A stretch of 64,000 nucleotides of DNA from Mermis nigrescens (Eukaryota > Nematoda > Enoplea > Mermithida > Mermithidae), in assembly GCA_036768485.1 (NCBI GenBank), contig JAVLUZ010000157.1, positions 9,847,358-9,911,357 of the forward strand, given 5' to 3'. The translations under genes and the position numbers were made by a program. This document shows positions 34,701-49,700 of this stretch, piece after piece. The notes under the pieces were generated by a model. That model did no database searches, was not told the DNA's origin, and worked only from the letters and a program-made list of their open reading frames with translations. The first letter of the stretch is position 1. Each line of letters begins with the position of its first letter.

Positions 34701-37700
34701 ACACTTCAATCATTAGCTTGCTAACACTTCGACTTCTGACAACAATTGTTAGACACGCTCCACCATCAAGCATTCAGACAGTCGACTGAAGCTTGGATTC
34801 AGGGTTGAACTAATAAATCCATGTTTCATCACCAGTAATAATTTCAAAAACTGCATTAGAACGTCAACTAACAAATGTTTCGAGCATATTTTTTTCGAGC
34901 CTTTCAATGCGGCGCTGTTTCTGAGCATCAGTAAGCAAATGTGGTATCATATGGCTCGCAAGCTTTTTATGTATGTATGTACCTTCTAGGGTTTGGCGAA
35001 GGATGCGATCAATTGTTCCCCCAAATAGCCTGTCTTTTGCGCTATCTCTTGATACGTGATTCGTCTGCCCTTCTTAATCAGTTGGGCTACAGCAATCGCA
35101 TTTTCCTCTGTGTTAATTCCTGACTGATGACCAAGTCGTGGGTCATCTTTGAATGACCACTGACTCCGTGTGTTTAATAGTAGCAAAAGACCGAGCTTGA
35201 CCAACACAATAAATGGACAAATTTTCAGCACATACGGGTCATGATTGACCAAGTTTCAAGGCAAAAAGCATCATGGCCCGAAAATGTTCGTTTGAAAGAT
35301 TTTAGCACATTTCTTAAGGAACCAAAATTCGATGAACTCAAATTAACCCTGCACACCTTTTCGACAAGCTATCAATTTGATGTTTTAAACATAAGCCATT
35401 GGATGTATGGCTTACCAAAAAGAGCAAAATAAACAATGTAAACAAAATATTGACTCGGAGGATCAAGATTCAGCAGTGACCCTCGTACAGAGATGGTCCT
35501 AAAAAATCTTGGTACACTTTGTACATGCAAATTTTTGGTACTATAATATGGTATAGTAGCGCTTTCATGGCGGTAAAACAGAGTTTTTCGACCGTTGGTA
35601 GTATATTTGAGCCAATTTTTTGGGTTTCTGGCTATAAAAATAGAACAAATTGTCTCAGAAAGGCGTAAAGCGCCGAAAAATTTGGCAATTTTCCTTCCTA
35701 ACCGCAATTTCTGCCATTACAAAGATATACAGGACAGACAATTACTCATTCCGGCGCGAAGCGCTAAATTTTTTTGGAAATTTCAGACCTTTTCACTATT
35801 TCTATCCTCCCAAAAATCTTTGCACATATACAAAGACGGTCCCTAAAAGTCTTAGTATATCGGGTAAGATCTTTGCTCAATGCAAAAAAACGTGCTTCGA
35901 GATACCGAAAATGACGCTCTGTCTCGGTTAGACATACTTACCAGATCTTGTAAAAATTTGATGCAACAATTGCAGACTGAAAAAATACTGTCATACAGTA
36001 GTTGAACAAAATTTCAATTTTAAGCATAACTATCAAAAGGCCTATTTATACAGTGCTCGCCACGAAATTTGAATAATAAATAACCGATTGAGTTTATTTA
36101 GAGACGCTTTTTCACGACCTAATCGCCGGAGACCTAAAGCGTATGCTGATATGCTTTACTTCAAGAAACCGCGACCTAAACGCTTAGGTCGGACCGTTTA
36201 CGACTTAGCGAGCGTTCTCAAATATAGGCGAGATGATAGCGCGCGTGCGCGCATTATGTACACAATATTATATGCATATGAATTCTACGAGTGCAGGCCC
36301 GTAGCCAAGAGGGCGAGGGGGCAGCTGCCCCTTCCTCCCGTAAACCAAAAGATTTTTTTATTTTAAAAGGGTTCCGCAAAGAGAGAAATAAAAAATTCTT
36401 GAAGTGTATGTAAAAGGTCGTCAAAACAGATTTTTTGCGTACTTTTGAGCTAGTAAGCGCAAAATTTTGCGACACTTCGCGCCGGATTAATTGTTTCCAT
36501 ATAAGTTTCGTGTTTTAAAACGTTCAAATTTGAGTTAGAGTTAAAGAAAATGTCAAATTTTTCAGGCGCTTCACGCCGAATCACTAATTTTCTGATTGTT
36601 TTTCTTTGCAGAGCACAGTGACTGAGTGCAAATAAGAACTTAAGATTTTGTTTATGGACTTATCGATGAAAAATCAGTTGCGCATAGTTTAAACAATAGA
36701 GTTTTATGTATAGTACGAAATAATTTTACATAAATGTTAAAAAATGTCTTTAAAATTTCTCTTTACCATTGCGTAGGGCTCGTTGAGAAACGTTTAAAAA
36801 TGCCGTTATTCTTGACTATCCCCTAATGGCTCTCGAGATATCTGACTTTCAAAATTTTCGGTCCTCCCCCGAAATAAAATCCTGGCTACGGGTCTGCACG
36901 AGTGTAATCAATATTTAGGTCTACGCACGCAGAGTTGTAAACGGTCTGACCTAAGCGTTTAGGTCGCGTTTTCTCAAAACTATCCAGCGCTTTTGGAACG
37001 CGTTTTGTAAAGTAAAGCACGTCAGGATACTCATTAGGCCTTCGGCAATTAGGTCGTAAAAAAGCGTTCCTAAATAAGCTCAAATGGTTCTTTATTGTTC
37101 AAATTCCATGGCGAGGACCGAAACCATTTGGGTCAAACCTTATTTATTCAAAAGCACAGTATTCTTCTGGCATACAATGAATGACCCTTATTCATGATTT
37201 TGAGTAAGGAACGGTAAAACCACTTCAAACACTAAAACGCCAACCTCAAAGACGTCATTGTATTTCAAGGATCTCATCTCTTCCCAATCATAGTTGAACC
37301 GCTTCAATTGAATGACTAAGACTGGCGGCAGACTTTTGATGCACATACGTTTCAGCGTAGTCCGCTTAATGCAAAATAATTACGTAAGCATATCGTTGCA
37401 TGTACAGTGAAAGCTATGAGAAGCAAATATTGTCGGAACCAAGAAAACTTTAACGGCAAAAGCAAAAAATTAGGGCAAATGACAAGAATTTCTAGTCGAA
37501 ATTAAGATCATTAATTAAAACGAAATTAAATTAAGAAAAAAACGTAAAAGAGATATTATTAAAACAAATAACTCAGCAAACTTATACCTTGCAATCGCAC
37601 TTTTCGCAATAATATGCATTTTCACCCTCCAGAATTTCGCCCCTGACGAAATTGTTTAAGCTTTCTTCCAAATTATGCGATCGGACAGGTAAATTCAAAG

Positions 37701-40700
37701 CATAAAAGGACTCTTCTCTTTCGTATCTTGACAAATTAAAAACAAATTTGAACATATGTACATACATATTAATATGTGACCAGATGGGGGACGAGGGGAT
37801 GGGTGGCCCCCTTCTCCTCGAAATATAAAGAATTTATTACCCGCAAGTAGGCCTGTATCCAGGATTTTATTTCGGGAGGCCGAAAATTTTGAGGTTAGAT
37901 ATATCAAATAGGGTCAAAAATAAAGGCATTTTTATGCGTACCTCGACGAGCTCTACGCAATGGCAAAGGAAAATTTGGAAAAAATTTAAAAATTTAAACT
38001 TTATTTTAAACTCATATTACACAAATCTATCGTTTAAATAATCTAACTAACTGATTTTGCATTTAATCGACGAATAATGTCTTAGCTTCTGTCTTTGTAT
38101 TAAATCTGTGTGATTTACAAAGAAAAGAATACAGAAAATGAAAAAATTGTAGCATGCTCTACATACATGTCTAATTTGAGCGGTTTTGGGCGGGATAGAA
38201 GACAAAAAACTATAGATAAACAATAAATCCGGGGCGGAGAGCCGGAAAATTTTGAGTTTACAAACTCAAAAGTACGCTAAAAACCCATTTTGGTGGTGTT
38301 TTAGGCCAACATCGAGAATTTTTCATTTTTCCATTTGGGGGACCCTTGTGTGCTTCAAAAGCTATTTTTCATTCCCGAGGTACCGGCCGCCCCGCCCCCC
38401 TAAATACGGGCCAGCTGACAAGGGTCCCCAAAGAAAAAATTGAAAATTCTGGAAATCTATTAAGACAGCCAAGACAGGTATTCAGCAGACTCTTTGACTT
38501 AAAAACGATGAATAATTATATCAAAAAATTTCCGCGTTTAAAAGTAATTTATTTTTCTTTGGGAAGCCCCAAAATCCAAAATTCAGCATCTAATGTTTTA
38601 ATACAATAAGTTTACAATGTTTTCAAGTCGAACTTGGACTGAATATAAAGAAATGAGCCATACAAATATAAAAATTGTATCGTTTAAGCTATCTAACTTA
38701 AAAATCACGCAAAAAATCGATTATTTATGATTTTTTCTTCACTATGGTGAAAATCCCTACCAGAAAAGCTAAAGCACGCCATCATTTTCGTATACCTCCT
38801 AACAGTCATCGAGGTATTTCTGAAATTTCGAGCCCTCGAAATAAAATTCTAGTTACACCCTGTGTATCAGAAATCTATATTTTGCATTTGAGAAATTTTT
38901 CAAATCATGTTTACAATTATGATTTACTTTCTTTTATCAAATACCGCGAAGTCTTAACAACGATCAGTCTTAGTATAAAAGGGAAAATCAACATGAAAGG
39001 ATAGATCCCTGCAATCAGTAATGAAGAGCGCATCTAACATAGAATTGAACACTCATTGTGCAAATGTATCCCCAGTTTGAACATACAAAGTACTAAATGT
39101 TTGCTTCCTACAAAAGATTGGGGTCGCGGTAAATTTGATCAGTTTTTCAGTACATATCCATGTAGTATAAATACATACTTATGTAGCTGACTACCTCTAA
39201 AACCTTGACGCCAATCTGATAGCCCGACACTTCTTATTATGCAACGATGCATTTAGAAATCAAAGGAGGCTATTAATTACGTGCGAATAAATAATAAGAT
39301 TCATACGGAAATACAGGAATTTCCTAAATTCAATTAGGTAGGATTATAAGCACGTCAAACCTGTGCGAACAACCTTGACAAATCTTCTGGTCCGAAAAAA
39401 CGCCTTGATACTTGTTCTTAAATATTTCGTCAAGACCGAGCTTCTAAAAACAATGGCGTCGCAATTAAATGATACATGGATAATGTAAATCTTTTTATTA
39501 AATGGCAAAAAATTATATAATCAACAAATTTTTTGCAGGATTTTTCTTGCTTTTTTCAATATTCCCTTGTGCTCGAAAAATGTTCCCCCAAGAAGGAGAA
39601 AAAATAAGTAATCAAATGCGCAAAAAACAGCGAAGAGAATCCTTTTAACTTTGCTTTCTTCATCTTTACATAAATGTACACATTAAATTTCTTATGAGGG
39701 ATGTGCCGGTTAACCGGAACCGGTTGGAACCGACCAATTTTTGGAACCGGAACCGAGAACCCGTTTTTTGATTTTCTAAGAACCGGAATCAATTTCTCGG
39801 TTTTCTAAGAACCGGAACCGGAACCGATCTTATTAGGAGTCGGTTATCGGTTTTTTAAAAGTAGAGATAAAAATCGAACTTCATAAAATTTAGTGAAGAC
39901 ATGAAGCAGCGATTCAATCTTTTATTACCCAACAGTTTACAGATTAAGATTGGACATTGTAAAAATATGCTACTGAGCCTAAAAAATATGAAAGACTTAA
40001 TAACGTATAAATATCACCGTTACCAAATCAAATAACGACGGCAGGAGATTTTAGGATAAAAAATACACCAATTTACGAATTCTAATAAGCAAAGAACAGT
40101 GGAAACATAGTGTTCAACTGAATGAAAGATTGTGCAGACAAAGCCAGGCATGATATATGTTATTCAAGAAACACATAGATAATATTCAGTGATTTATATG
40201 TAAATTGTCAACTCGACGCAAAACTTGTTTAAACGTGCAGTTGCCAGATTGAAATGACTTCCTGAATCATTCATCTCTTTATCATATCGTCATATGTTCC
40301 CGTGAAGTGAGGCTATCAAGAGCGTACATACTTTAACACAGGAACCGAGAACCGGAACCGACGGTTCTCTAGTCGAAGAACCGGAACCGGAACCGGCGGT
40401 TCCAACTTACGCAAGAACCGGAACCGATACCGGAACCGAAGTTCTTGTTTTTCAAGAACCGGAACCGGAACCGAATTTTTTGAAAAACCTGGAACTGGAA
40501 CATCCCTAATACATACATATACTCGTATATACCGCAGCTACAGACTATTGCTTTTAAAATCTGAAAAGTCGGAATTCGCGTTACTTTAAGGCAGAAGATT
40601 ATATTTCAGTTGCACATACATACATGCATATCTGATTGAACATATGTGTATAGCAAAGATGTAACCCTCAAAATTTTGGGTAAGGGGTCCCGGCCATTCT

Positions 40701-43700
40701 TAGTGGGGAATGGCCTCCAATTTTCGGCCAAAAATGACCAAAGCACACCTAAAAACGGCCAAAAATTTCAATTTTTTCCAAAAATCCGGAGAGGGGTCAA
40801 AAATTTTTCCTGGCTTCTAGGGGGGATGAGTGATCTCTCTTCCCTCTGTTACGTGCATGCTGTGGTACATGATATATATTGTTAGTACCAGGCAACAATT
40901 TTATATATTTTTGTATTACATATGTAAGTTCGTTCAATTCGTGATATTATAAATGAGCTTCTTAAATCTTGAATGGAAGAATGAAACGAAGACGCACTTT
41001 TAGTATTTCATTAGTTTGATCAATCAAACAACAGAAGAATTCAAAGGCGTCCTGTTGTTCCCTTAGATTAACTTGCTGTCCCCACAGCTTAAACGTATCC
41101 CAAAACGACTTAGGAACGTAATACTGTTGATGCGAATCCTTTAAGTGACCGAACAGACGCTGCAGTTCTTTCAGCAGACTGAAACCAAATACTGAGGTAA
41201 ACATGGTGATATGTATATGACTCAATCAGTGAAAGATGATTTATCTTGTCAAGCGCTTTAAAATAATCTTGAACAATCGCCTAAACAAGAGTTACATAAT
41301 ATAACATACGAGATATCAATTGTCGGTGTAAACTATGATACTTCGTTGGCTAACACCTTATTTACCTCTAAAAAAGCATTTTAAAGTTTAAACCATATTT
41401 GGCATATTCACGCTAAATGAAAATAAAAATGCAATCCAACGTAAAGTGTATTATAAAAAACTGCAAAGTTTTCACTTGTATTGCTTCTTTCAATAACAAC
41501 ATCTTATTTCCGCAATATTTTGACCAACTATTTAGCTAACATGTTAGAGCGTAATATTTAGTAATACTTCTCTTCTTGTTCAAAAGGTGCATTTGTCTTG
41601 AAGTTGTTCATTAAATTACTCCTGAAGTTGTTTTGAAAATTCTTTAAAGTTGTCCTTCTGACGCAGCCAGCTTTAAGTACAGGCACGTAGCTCTGGGGGA
41701 ATGGGGGGTCCGGACCCCCCAAAATTCAGAAAAACCGAAAAATAGGACTTTTTAAACCTTATTCTGTGCTATTTTTGGCCTTTTTGGACCCCGGACCCCC
41801 AAATTGGTGTTGGTCCCCCAAAAATAGGACGGCCAGCTACATGCCTGTTTAAGTATGATCTCATTGTGGCACAAAATGACTCACATTCTGAGCGTCTGGT
41901 GCTCGAAAGAGAGACCAACGCTTCATCAATGATTCATGTAAAATAGTTTTAAAATTCAATTATGAATTTTCTTTCAGTACACAACTATTTTGCAAAGATA
42001 TAATAATAACTGCTGGGAAGATTAAAATTTTAACAAAGATATAAAAGAACTAAACAAGGACAGCTGATATATACTTATGTAACTGAAAAAGAGTAAAAAA
42101 TCAGCAATACTTTCAATTGGCTCCCTTCACGGCTCACAATTTTTTGTTCACGATAATTACATTTATTAATAAATTATGTAGGTAACTCGTTTTAAAAATT
42201 ATACAAAAACGCAAGGACTAAACTAAAATATTATATGCTAATGTAAGAGCAGCAGAGTCTACCCTAGACAAAATAAGAAAAATAACAGGGAAGATAGATT
42301 TCACGAAAATGTTTGTTCTATGTATGTTTTGTTTATAAAAATCAAGCATTTCCACTCAGCAGTAATAAATCTGATCAGACCTCATAAAGATTTAATACCA
42401 ATAATCATATCAGTGTAAAAGTATAGCGACGATTTCCTGTAAAAAATATGAGTTCTAAATTACGACCGACACGCTTCGCATTTATCGTCTTTAATAAAGC
42501 ATGTTTAGTTGCCAAGCAGTCATGGGAAACTGTCCGATTTCGATTTGAGAATATACAGCTTGTTAATACATAGTTTTCTAAAAATGCATGGCACATGCTG
42601 TTATTTTGCTTCTAGGTAGAGAAAATTAGAAACGACGATAATAGGGCGACCGTTAAAGATCGTAAATCGTCTTAGCAATTTTCTCGTCCCAGTAGCAAAA
42701 TTATAGTTCATGTACATACTTATCTAATACAGTTTTGGAAGCTTTTTTATCTTGCATATCTCTCAAATCATTCGATAATAAGTAAATATGGCGAAAAATC
42801 TGGAAAAGGTCTAAATTCGATAGAAATTTTCTGCATGAAAAAAATGAAACGAAAAAATTGACAAATTTATATGTTAATTTTTTATTATATCAAAAATACC
42901 CACCGCTTTAAAAGTCATGTTTGTCCATTTTTAATTGCACTCATTACCCTGAAAATTATAATATGGCGACTAGCACACCCCAGAGTTTGGCGAGTCTCTA
43001 GTATTACTTGCACTGCTCTAGGAAATGAGATCAGTCAGAGCTTAATTGGACCCAAGAGTGTCCTTAAAACATTCTGTTACGTACATGCTAAAATCCGCTA
43101 AACTACCTTGAGAAAAAATATATTTTCAGTCCATTATCCATATATGTATGTATCCTTAATTTCGCCTTTTTCTAATAAAAATTTCATGTTTCTATTTCTG
43201 GCTCTAGAGCAGACATGCACAGTGTGTTGCGATTCCTGGCCTTTGTTGGCAGCAGTGTTTTTTTGTACAAGGTCCTGTTGTACGTGTACAAAGATGGTCC
43301 CAAAAAGTCTTTGTACATCTTGTATATATGCAAAGTTTTTGTGTACTATAATGTGGTACAGTAGCGATTTCAGTGTAATAAAACGGGATTTTTCGACCTT
43401 TAGTAGTGTATTTTAGCTGATTTCTGGGTTTCTGACGCCAAAAATTACTAAAAAATTGTCTCAAAACGGCGCGAGGCGCCGAAAAATTTGACATTTTTCC
43501 ATTCTAAATGCAAATTCTGCCAGTTTAAAGATATATGGGACAAACCATTACTCATTTCGGCGCGAAGCGCCGAAAACTTCTAGGAATTTTACACCTTTTA
43601 ACAGTTTTTGTCTTCTTAAAAATCTTTGTACGTGTACAAAGACGGTCCTGAAAAGTCTTTGTTTATCGGGAAAAATCTTAGCCAAATACAAAAAAACCGT

Positions 43701-46700
43701 GGTTGGCAGATGCTGATTCGTAAATCAAGCAAGAAAGATTCACCCTACGGGTTTTCCGCCTTCTTCAGCGTCAACCGACAAAACATAATCGGCAAGACCA
43801 GGCTCCATGAAAAACTGTTGCAAAATTGCATTCATGTAACACGTTGTTCCGGCATTCTTCAATCCCACAAAGCCACGATTATCCCATCTGGTCTCAATCA
43901 GCGGGGCATACTAAAAGACTTGATTCTAAGTAAAACAAGTCATGCGATAAATCAAAGTTTATACAACAACAACAACAACACACAATAACAACGCAAAACA
44001 ACCACAACGAGTTTGCAACTGCCTAAAAAGCAAAGCTTCCGAAGAAAAATAAAAATGAAGAAAACGTGTGTTAATATTAGACATCCCAGAGTTAACTAAA
44101 TGAATTAATATTTTAACATTTCCTGTCATACTTTCATCACATTCTTGATAAGATATGTGTGTACATCAACAATAAAAAAGAAGAACAATGCTACGGTTAA
44201 AAACTTTCAGATTTTATTATCGAAATTCAAAATAAGGCAAAGTTTTCATATTTTCATGCAATCAAAATGAATAAAGACCTGTTACAAATTGCATATAAGA
44301 CCAACATACGACGCAAACGTACTTCATATTCATGAACCAGATCCGACGAACATTGATCGTGCAACGCCAGTAAGGAAACAGTGATGCTTTGATAGTTGGA
44401 CAAACAGTCTCGGCACAATTCGATGAAAAGTGCAAAAATTGCTGAGCGAGTCTTCTCGCTCCTGCATCTTAAGGAAATCACAAATAAAGAAACGTGATAC
44501 AGCACACACAGATTTTTGGGTACTAAAATATAGGACCATAGCGAATTTAGTGTTGTAAAAACTAAGGATGAACCGGGTCCAAGTATCCGGACCCGGATCC
44601 GGCACTATCCGACGCTTTTTCTGGATCCGGACCCACCCGAAATTTTCGAAAGTAAAGATCAGGACCCGGACCCGAAATTTTCAAAAAAGTATAAATCCGG
44701 ACCCGGATCCGAAAATTATGAATTTTTAGGGACCGAGTCAAACTGTTTTCTTAGTAAACTGAGAAATAAGTATTTAATCCCAGAAATTGCTGGTTGGTAA
44801 AATTGAAATATGCTTGCGCGAGGGTTTATTTAGCAGTGAGCGAGTGAGTGTGGTTCAACAAATCGGACCGATGAATGTTTTTTCCTGAATTTTATTCAAC
44901 TTAGACGTAGAGATGTGGTTTAGGGCATACAACTGTAGTGCTTGAACATTACAACATTACGTGGATGGCATCGAGCCGGTGGACCTACGCTGTCGCAATT
45001 ACCATTTAAATCTAATATCTTTTTGTATTTTCTCTTAATCATGCGGTATTATGCGTCACGTATTTTCTACTGAGGTTATTTGTTTTCGAGAATAAACACA
45101 GAAGCGCGGATTTTGGAGCGTAAATATTTTGTATATTTTTATTTGCATCTATTCAGATAGAGTACTAATCATGATGGCAGACTGACGCTCGAAAGCTGAG
45201 TTTTGACATGATGAGACTCGAAATAGCTTATACTAGAAGCAGGGGCGTACACAGGATTCTTTCAAGGGGGCGGTCCAAAATTGGATTTTAAAAAATATTA
45301 TGCGTCACGTATTAAAAAAAACATTTTAAAGAGCTATGTACATCATGCAAACCCATTTATCATGAGCCAATAGGATCAAAGCTAGCTTAACCTTATTTTG
45401 AACAGTATTATTCATTTTTTATTTATGATTTCTGATCATGTTACCCAGTGTTGTTTGTTTTGTACTCGGCAAAGATCCATACCCATTACCCATGTACAAA
45501 GACTTTCAGGGATCGTATTTGTACATGTACAAAGATTTTTGGGAAGACGAAAATTTCAAAAAAGCTTTAAAATTCGAAAACATTTTCGGCGCTTCGCGCC
45601 GAAATGAGTAATTTTGTGTTCTATATGTATCTTTATAATGGCAGAAATTGCATTTCGAACGGGAAAATGTCAAATTTTTCGGCGCGTGGCGCCGTTTTAA
45701 GCCGATTCTTAGAAATTTTTGCCCTTAGAGACCCAGAAATTAGCTAAAATACACTACCAAAGATCGAAAAAACTATTTTTCCACACTAAAATAGCTACTG
45801 TACTATATTATAGTACACAAAAATTTGCATGTACAAAATGTACAAAGACTTTTGGGGACCATCTTTTCACATGTACAAACAGACCTTGTACGAAAAACAC
45901 TGATGTTACCAGCCTCATCTTATCCGAAAGCAATGAATATAATAATGTAATATGACAGCAGATATAAATATTTATTACACCGTTTAGGATACCTTTGACC
46001 GATCGACGGTCGGGTCTAGGTCAAAGATCGATCGGACCCGGACCCGAAATTTTAATTTGTTGAGATCCGGATCCGGACCCGAAATTTTGAAAGACTAAGA
46101 TCCGGACCCGGACCCGAAATTTTCAAAATTTTGGATCCGGTACATCCCTAGTAAAAACAGAGTTGTTCGACTTTTGTTAGTGTATTTTGGCTACTTTCAG
46201 TGTCTCTAAAGGCAAAAATCACTAAGAATCGTTGTCGAAAAATTTGACATTTTTCCTTTTAAAATGCAATTTCTGCCATTATAAAGATATATAGAACACA
46301 CAATTACTCATTTCGGCGTGAAGCGCCGAAAATTTCTGCGAATTTTAGACCTTTTTTTGCAATTTTTGTGTTCCCAAAAATCCTTGTACATGTAGAAAGA
46401 CGATCCCGGAAAGTCTTTGTACATCGGGAAAAATCTTTGCCAAATACAAAAAAAACACTGGCACAGTGTCATGTGTCTTCTACAATTCAAACGTACATAT
46501 ACAGCAAGCTAGATTAGACAACATACAAATTTTATATTATTTATGCATGATACATAGCGACAAAGAAGCACACAGGTTCGACGCAGCGACGTATGCTTGA
46601 GTACTTTTCAATTCAATTTATTGAGTTTGGAATGGCCATAAGCGCACTTATGTAAGGAAGAATAGAAACAAGTACTTGAACTAATACTTAAACAGGCTTG

Positions 46701-49700
46701 AACTCCACAAAATTTACTCCGATTAAACTGTTACTCAAGCGAACAATATTATTTGTAATAATCTCTTACCTTCTGACGATTTCTATCAGTTTTATGGTCA
46801 TTCGCATACTAGGAATGCGCTAGCCAATCAGATCTATTCCGGCAAACTTCGACTTGATAGTAAAAAGCATGGTTTTGATACCAGATGAGCTAAAATTGAG
46901 AAGCATCTTTTGCAATAAGTCAGAAATTATCCAAAGATTGAAGTGACATTCAGGAGGAATTCGAAAAAGGTTGATTTCATTATTTTCTATTGAATCACGC
47001 GCGCGCAATAGGTTTTTGCCTTTGCGTTTATCTGAATAAAGTGTTGTTTTGTACTGCACTTTATTTAAACTTACGCAGAATTCAACCATAGTAGATCGGC
47101 GCTCGATTGACATTGTAAAACAGTGTGATTAATCTTAAAGCGACGAGAAGCCTGAGCAGCTGGAAACAGAAAATCGCATAAAAGCGGTGGGATCAATTTG
47201 GGTCCATAAGCTGTCTTAGCTTCAGCGGGTAGCAATTTTAAAAGTACGGCAATCGACCGCAGATGACCGGTTAGAAGAGGCGAGTCCTGGTCGCTCAATT
47301 GAATTGCAAGCGGATAATTTTGATGGCTTTGTGTGGGTAAGTACGAATCTGTACAGAAAGGAGAAAAATCCACAATTCTTTTTCATTCCAAAAATTAGGT
47401 AGAAATTCAAAAATTTCAATTTAAAAATATCTACATTTCGAAATTTTAACTATAAAATATTGCTTCTATAAAATATTTAAAATATAAAATATTACCTTAC
47501 ACTAAAATATTATGGCGTCCAAAATCCCATCATACTCGAAAATTGATTTCTTCTAAGTTATACCTCTAATCAGACAGGCACAGCAAGAAATTTGGGGGGG
47601 GGTAAAACATAGATGTACAAGATCAGGTTGTATAGGAAAGGGTAAAATTGAGATTTTGAGGTCCGGGAGGGGTAAAATCCGGAATTTTTGCTAAAGTAAA
47701 ATGAGTTTTTGGCTATTTTTACGTCAAAATCGCTCAAAAATACACTGGTTTTGATTTAGATTACTCGACAGTTCTAATTTTTAAACCCTTCAGCAGGGAA
47801 GGGGTAATACCCCCTCTCACCCCTCCCTATGTGCATGTTATGGAGTGAAACTCGAAATTTTTTCAAAAGTGCCTTTTTTGGACTTAAAAACGATAAATAT
47901 GTGTTAAAAACACGATTTTAAGCGTTTCTGACGATGCTCTTTCTTTCTAAAATATAAAAACATGAAAACAAATTTGCTAAAAAATCGAGAAAATTGCATT
48001 AAATTGACCAGAATATAGTCAAAAAATGATTATTTGGCGCAAAGCGCCGAAAATTTATCACTTTTGAGCCATCAGAACGCTAAAAACGCTTAAATTTGGA
48101 CATCTTCTGAAATCGATCTGGTGTGAAAATATTTTTGTGAAGGGCGAAAAATTTTCTGTGGGGGTGAACCCCCAGATCATGTATGCCTCTGATTATAATA
48201 TTTGTAATTTGTATATTATGCATATTACAACCACAGATGGAGGACAGGGTGGCCAGGGAGCGGTGAAATTCAAGAATTTTTTTATAGCAAGTTTACCTGA
48301 AATAAGCCTTTTTGGGAAAATCGCTCTACACTCTACATTACATACCTACCTTTATGAAAGAAGAAACTACTAATGGAAGGCAATCGACAAAAAATAGCGG
48401 GGAACAAAGTTCTCGTGACTATGATTCACGAAACAGATTATAAGTTCATAATTTCTAAATTTAAAAATCAAAATCTATATCTTGTGATTTTGATAAGGCT
48501 GTTTGTTAACATCGACGAACGTCGTTTAAAATTCCAGTCTGAGATAAATAACGTCTTCACGTTCTTATTCTACGAAAATGATACTTCTACCCAGTGTTTT
48601 TTTTGTACAAGGTACGTTTGTACATGTACAAAAATGGACCCCAAAAGTGTTTGTACATTTTGTACATACAAATTTTTGGGTACTATAATACGGTACAGTA
48701 GCGATTTAAGTGTGATAAAAACAGAGTTGTTTGACTTTTGGTAGTGTATTTTAGCTAATTTCTGGGTCTCTAAGTGCAAAAATCACTAAGAATCGTCTTA
48801 AAACGGCGCGAAGCGCCAAAAAATTTGACATTTTTCCTTTTAAAATGCAATTGTCTGCCATTATAAACATATATAGGACACACATTTACTCATTTCGGCG
48901 CGAAGCGCCGAAAATTTTTGCGAATTTTAGACCTTTTTAAAATTTTTGTCTTCCCAAAAATCTTTGTACATGTTCAAAGACGGTCCGAAAAGTCTTTGTA
49001 CATCGGGAAAAATCTTTGCCGAGTGCAAAAAAACACTGCTTCTACCTGCATAATGTATAATTATAAAAAACGATCCCGCTAACTTGCGAAGTTCAGAAGC
49101 CACTGTGTCTCGTCTTCCAACATCTGATCAGGCGTCGGTTGGACGTACTTCAGTTCTTCGGGGTTCAGATCTGACAATAAGCGACTTCTTAGGTCGAAAT
49201 ATTCGCTGCATTGAGGCAACAAACGTTTGATCGATCCTCTGGCATTTGCTGCAGAACCCCAGAACGGCAGCGGCGCTTTTAGCAATATTTGGAAAAGCTA
49301 AGAAAAATTGAGTCACAGCTGCATTTTGAAGAAATTGATTAAGTTCTTCATTGGGATAATTTATAAATTTGAAGACAAAAGTTTGAAAGAAACGACAAGA
49401 GTAACACATATTTGCATAAAATGCCATTGATTCATAAACAAATTAATGTTTCGTTAAACTGCTGCTCAATTATTCAAAGCTGCTTTTGTCAGCTGTCAAT
49501 CAATTTGTTTTTATTTACATTTCACCTAAGAACTGACAACTTTCTTTCTCGTTCGAAAAGAGCCAAGGACCAAAATATTCTGACGTGCACTTTTCGAAAA
49601 GAATTTCGTAAGAACGCGTCCAACTCGACAATCTTGCTTTAACTACATACCTATCTTGAAAAACCATTATATATTCGCTACTCACTGGTGATTAGCGTAT

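Larger units (their letters stand above)
34151..35894. mobile_element. Family A element interrupted by a mariner
   Basis: CAGTGTTTTT at 34151 and AAAAAAACGTG at 35894; flanks TTTCAAGA and CTTCGAGA match 6 of 8. Removing the mariner restores the normal family A sequence TATGTA-CAGAGATGGTCC. Confidence 0.8.
44500..46460. mobile_element. Family A element (5'-truncated) split by family C
   Basis: The left piece (about 44500-44562) and right piece (46151-46460, ending AAAAAAACACTG) join into one family A copy when the family C element is removed. The 5' end is missing. Confidence 0.75.

Noticed and set aside
43626..43988. Plus-strand 120-codon frame across exon w8
   Set aside because: Antisense to the Cys-box exon and starts in family A sequence.
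46820..47113. 97-codon minus-strand frame considered as a USP24 exon between w6 and w7
   Set aside because: w6 joins w7 in phase and in human order without it, and it shows no match to USP24.
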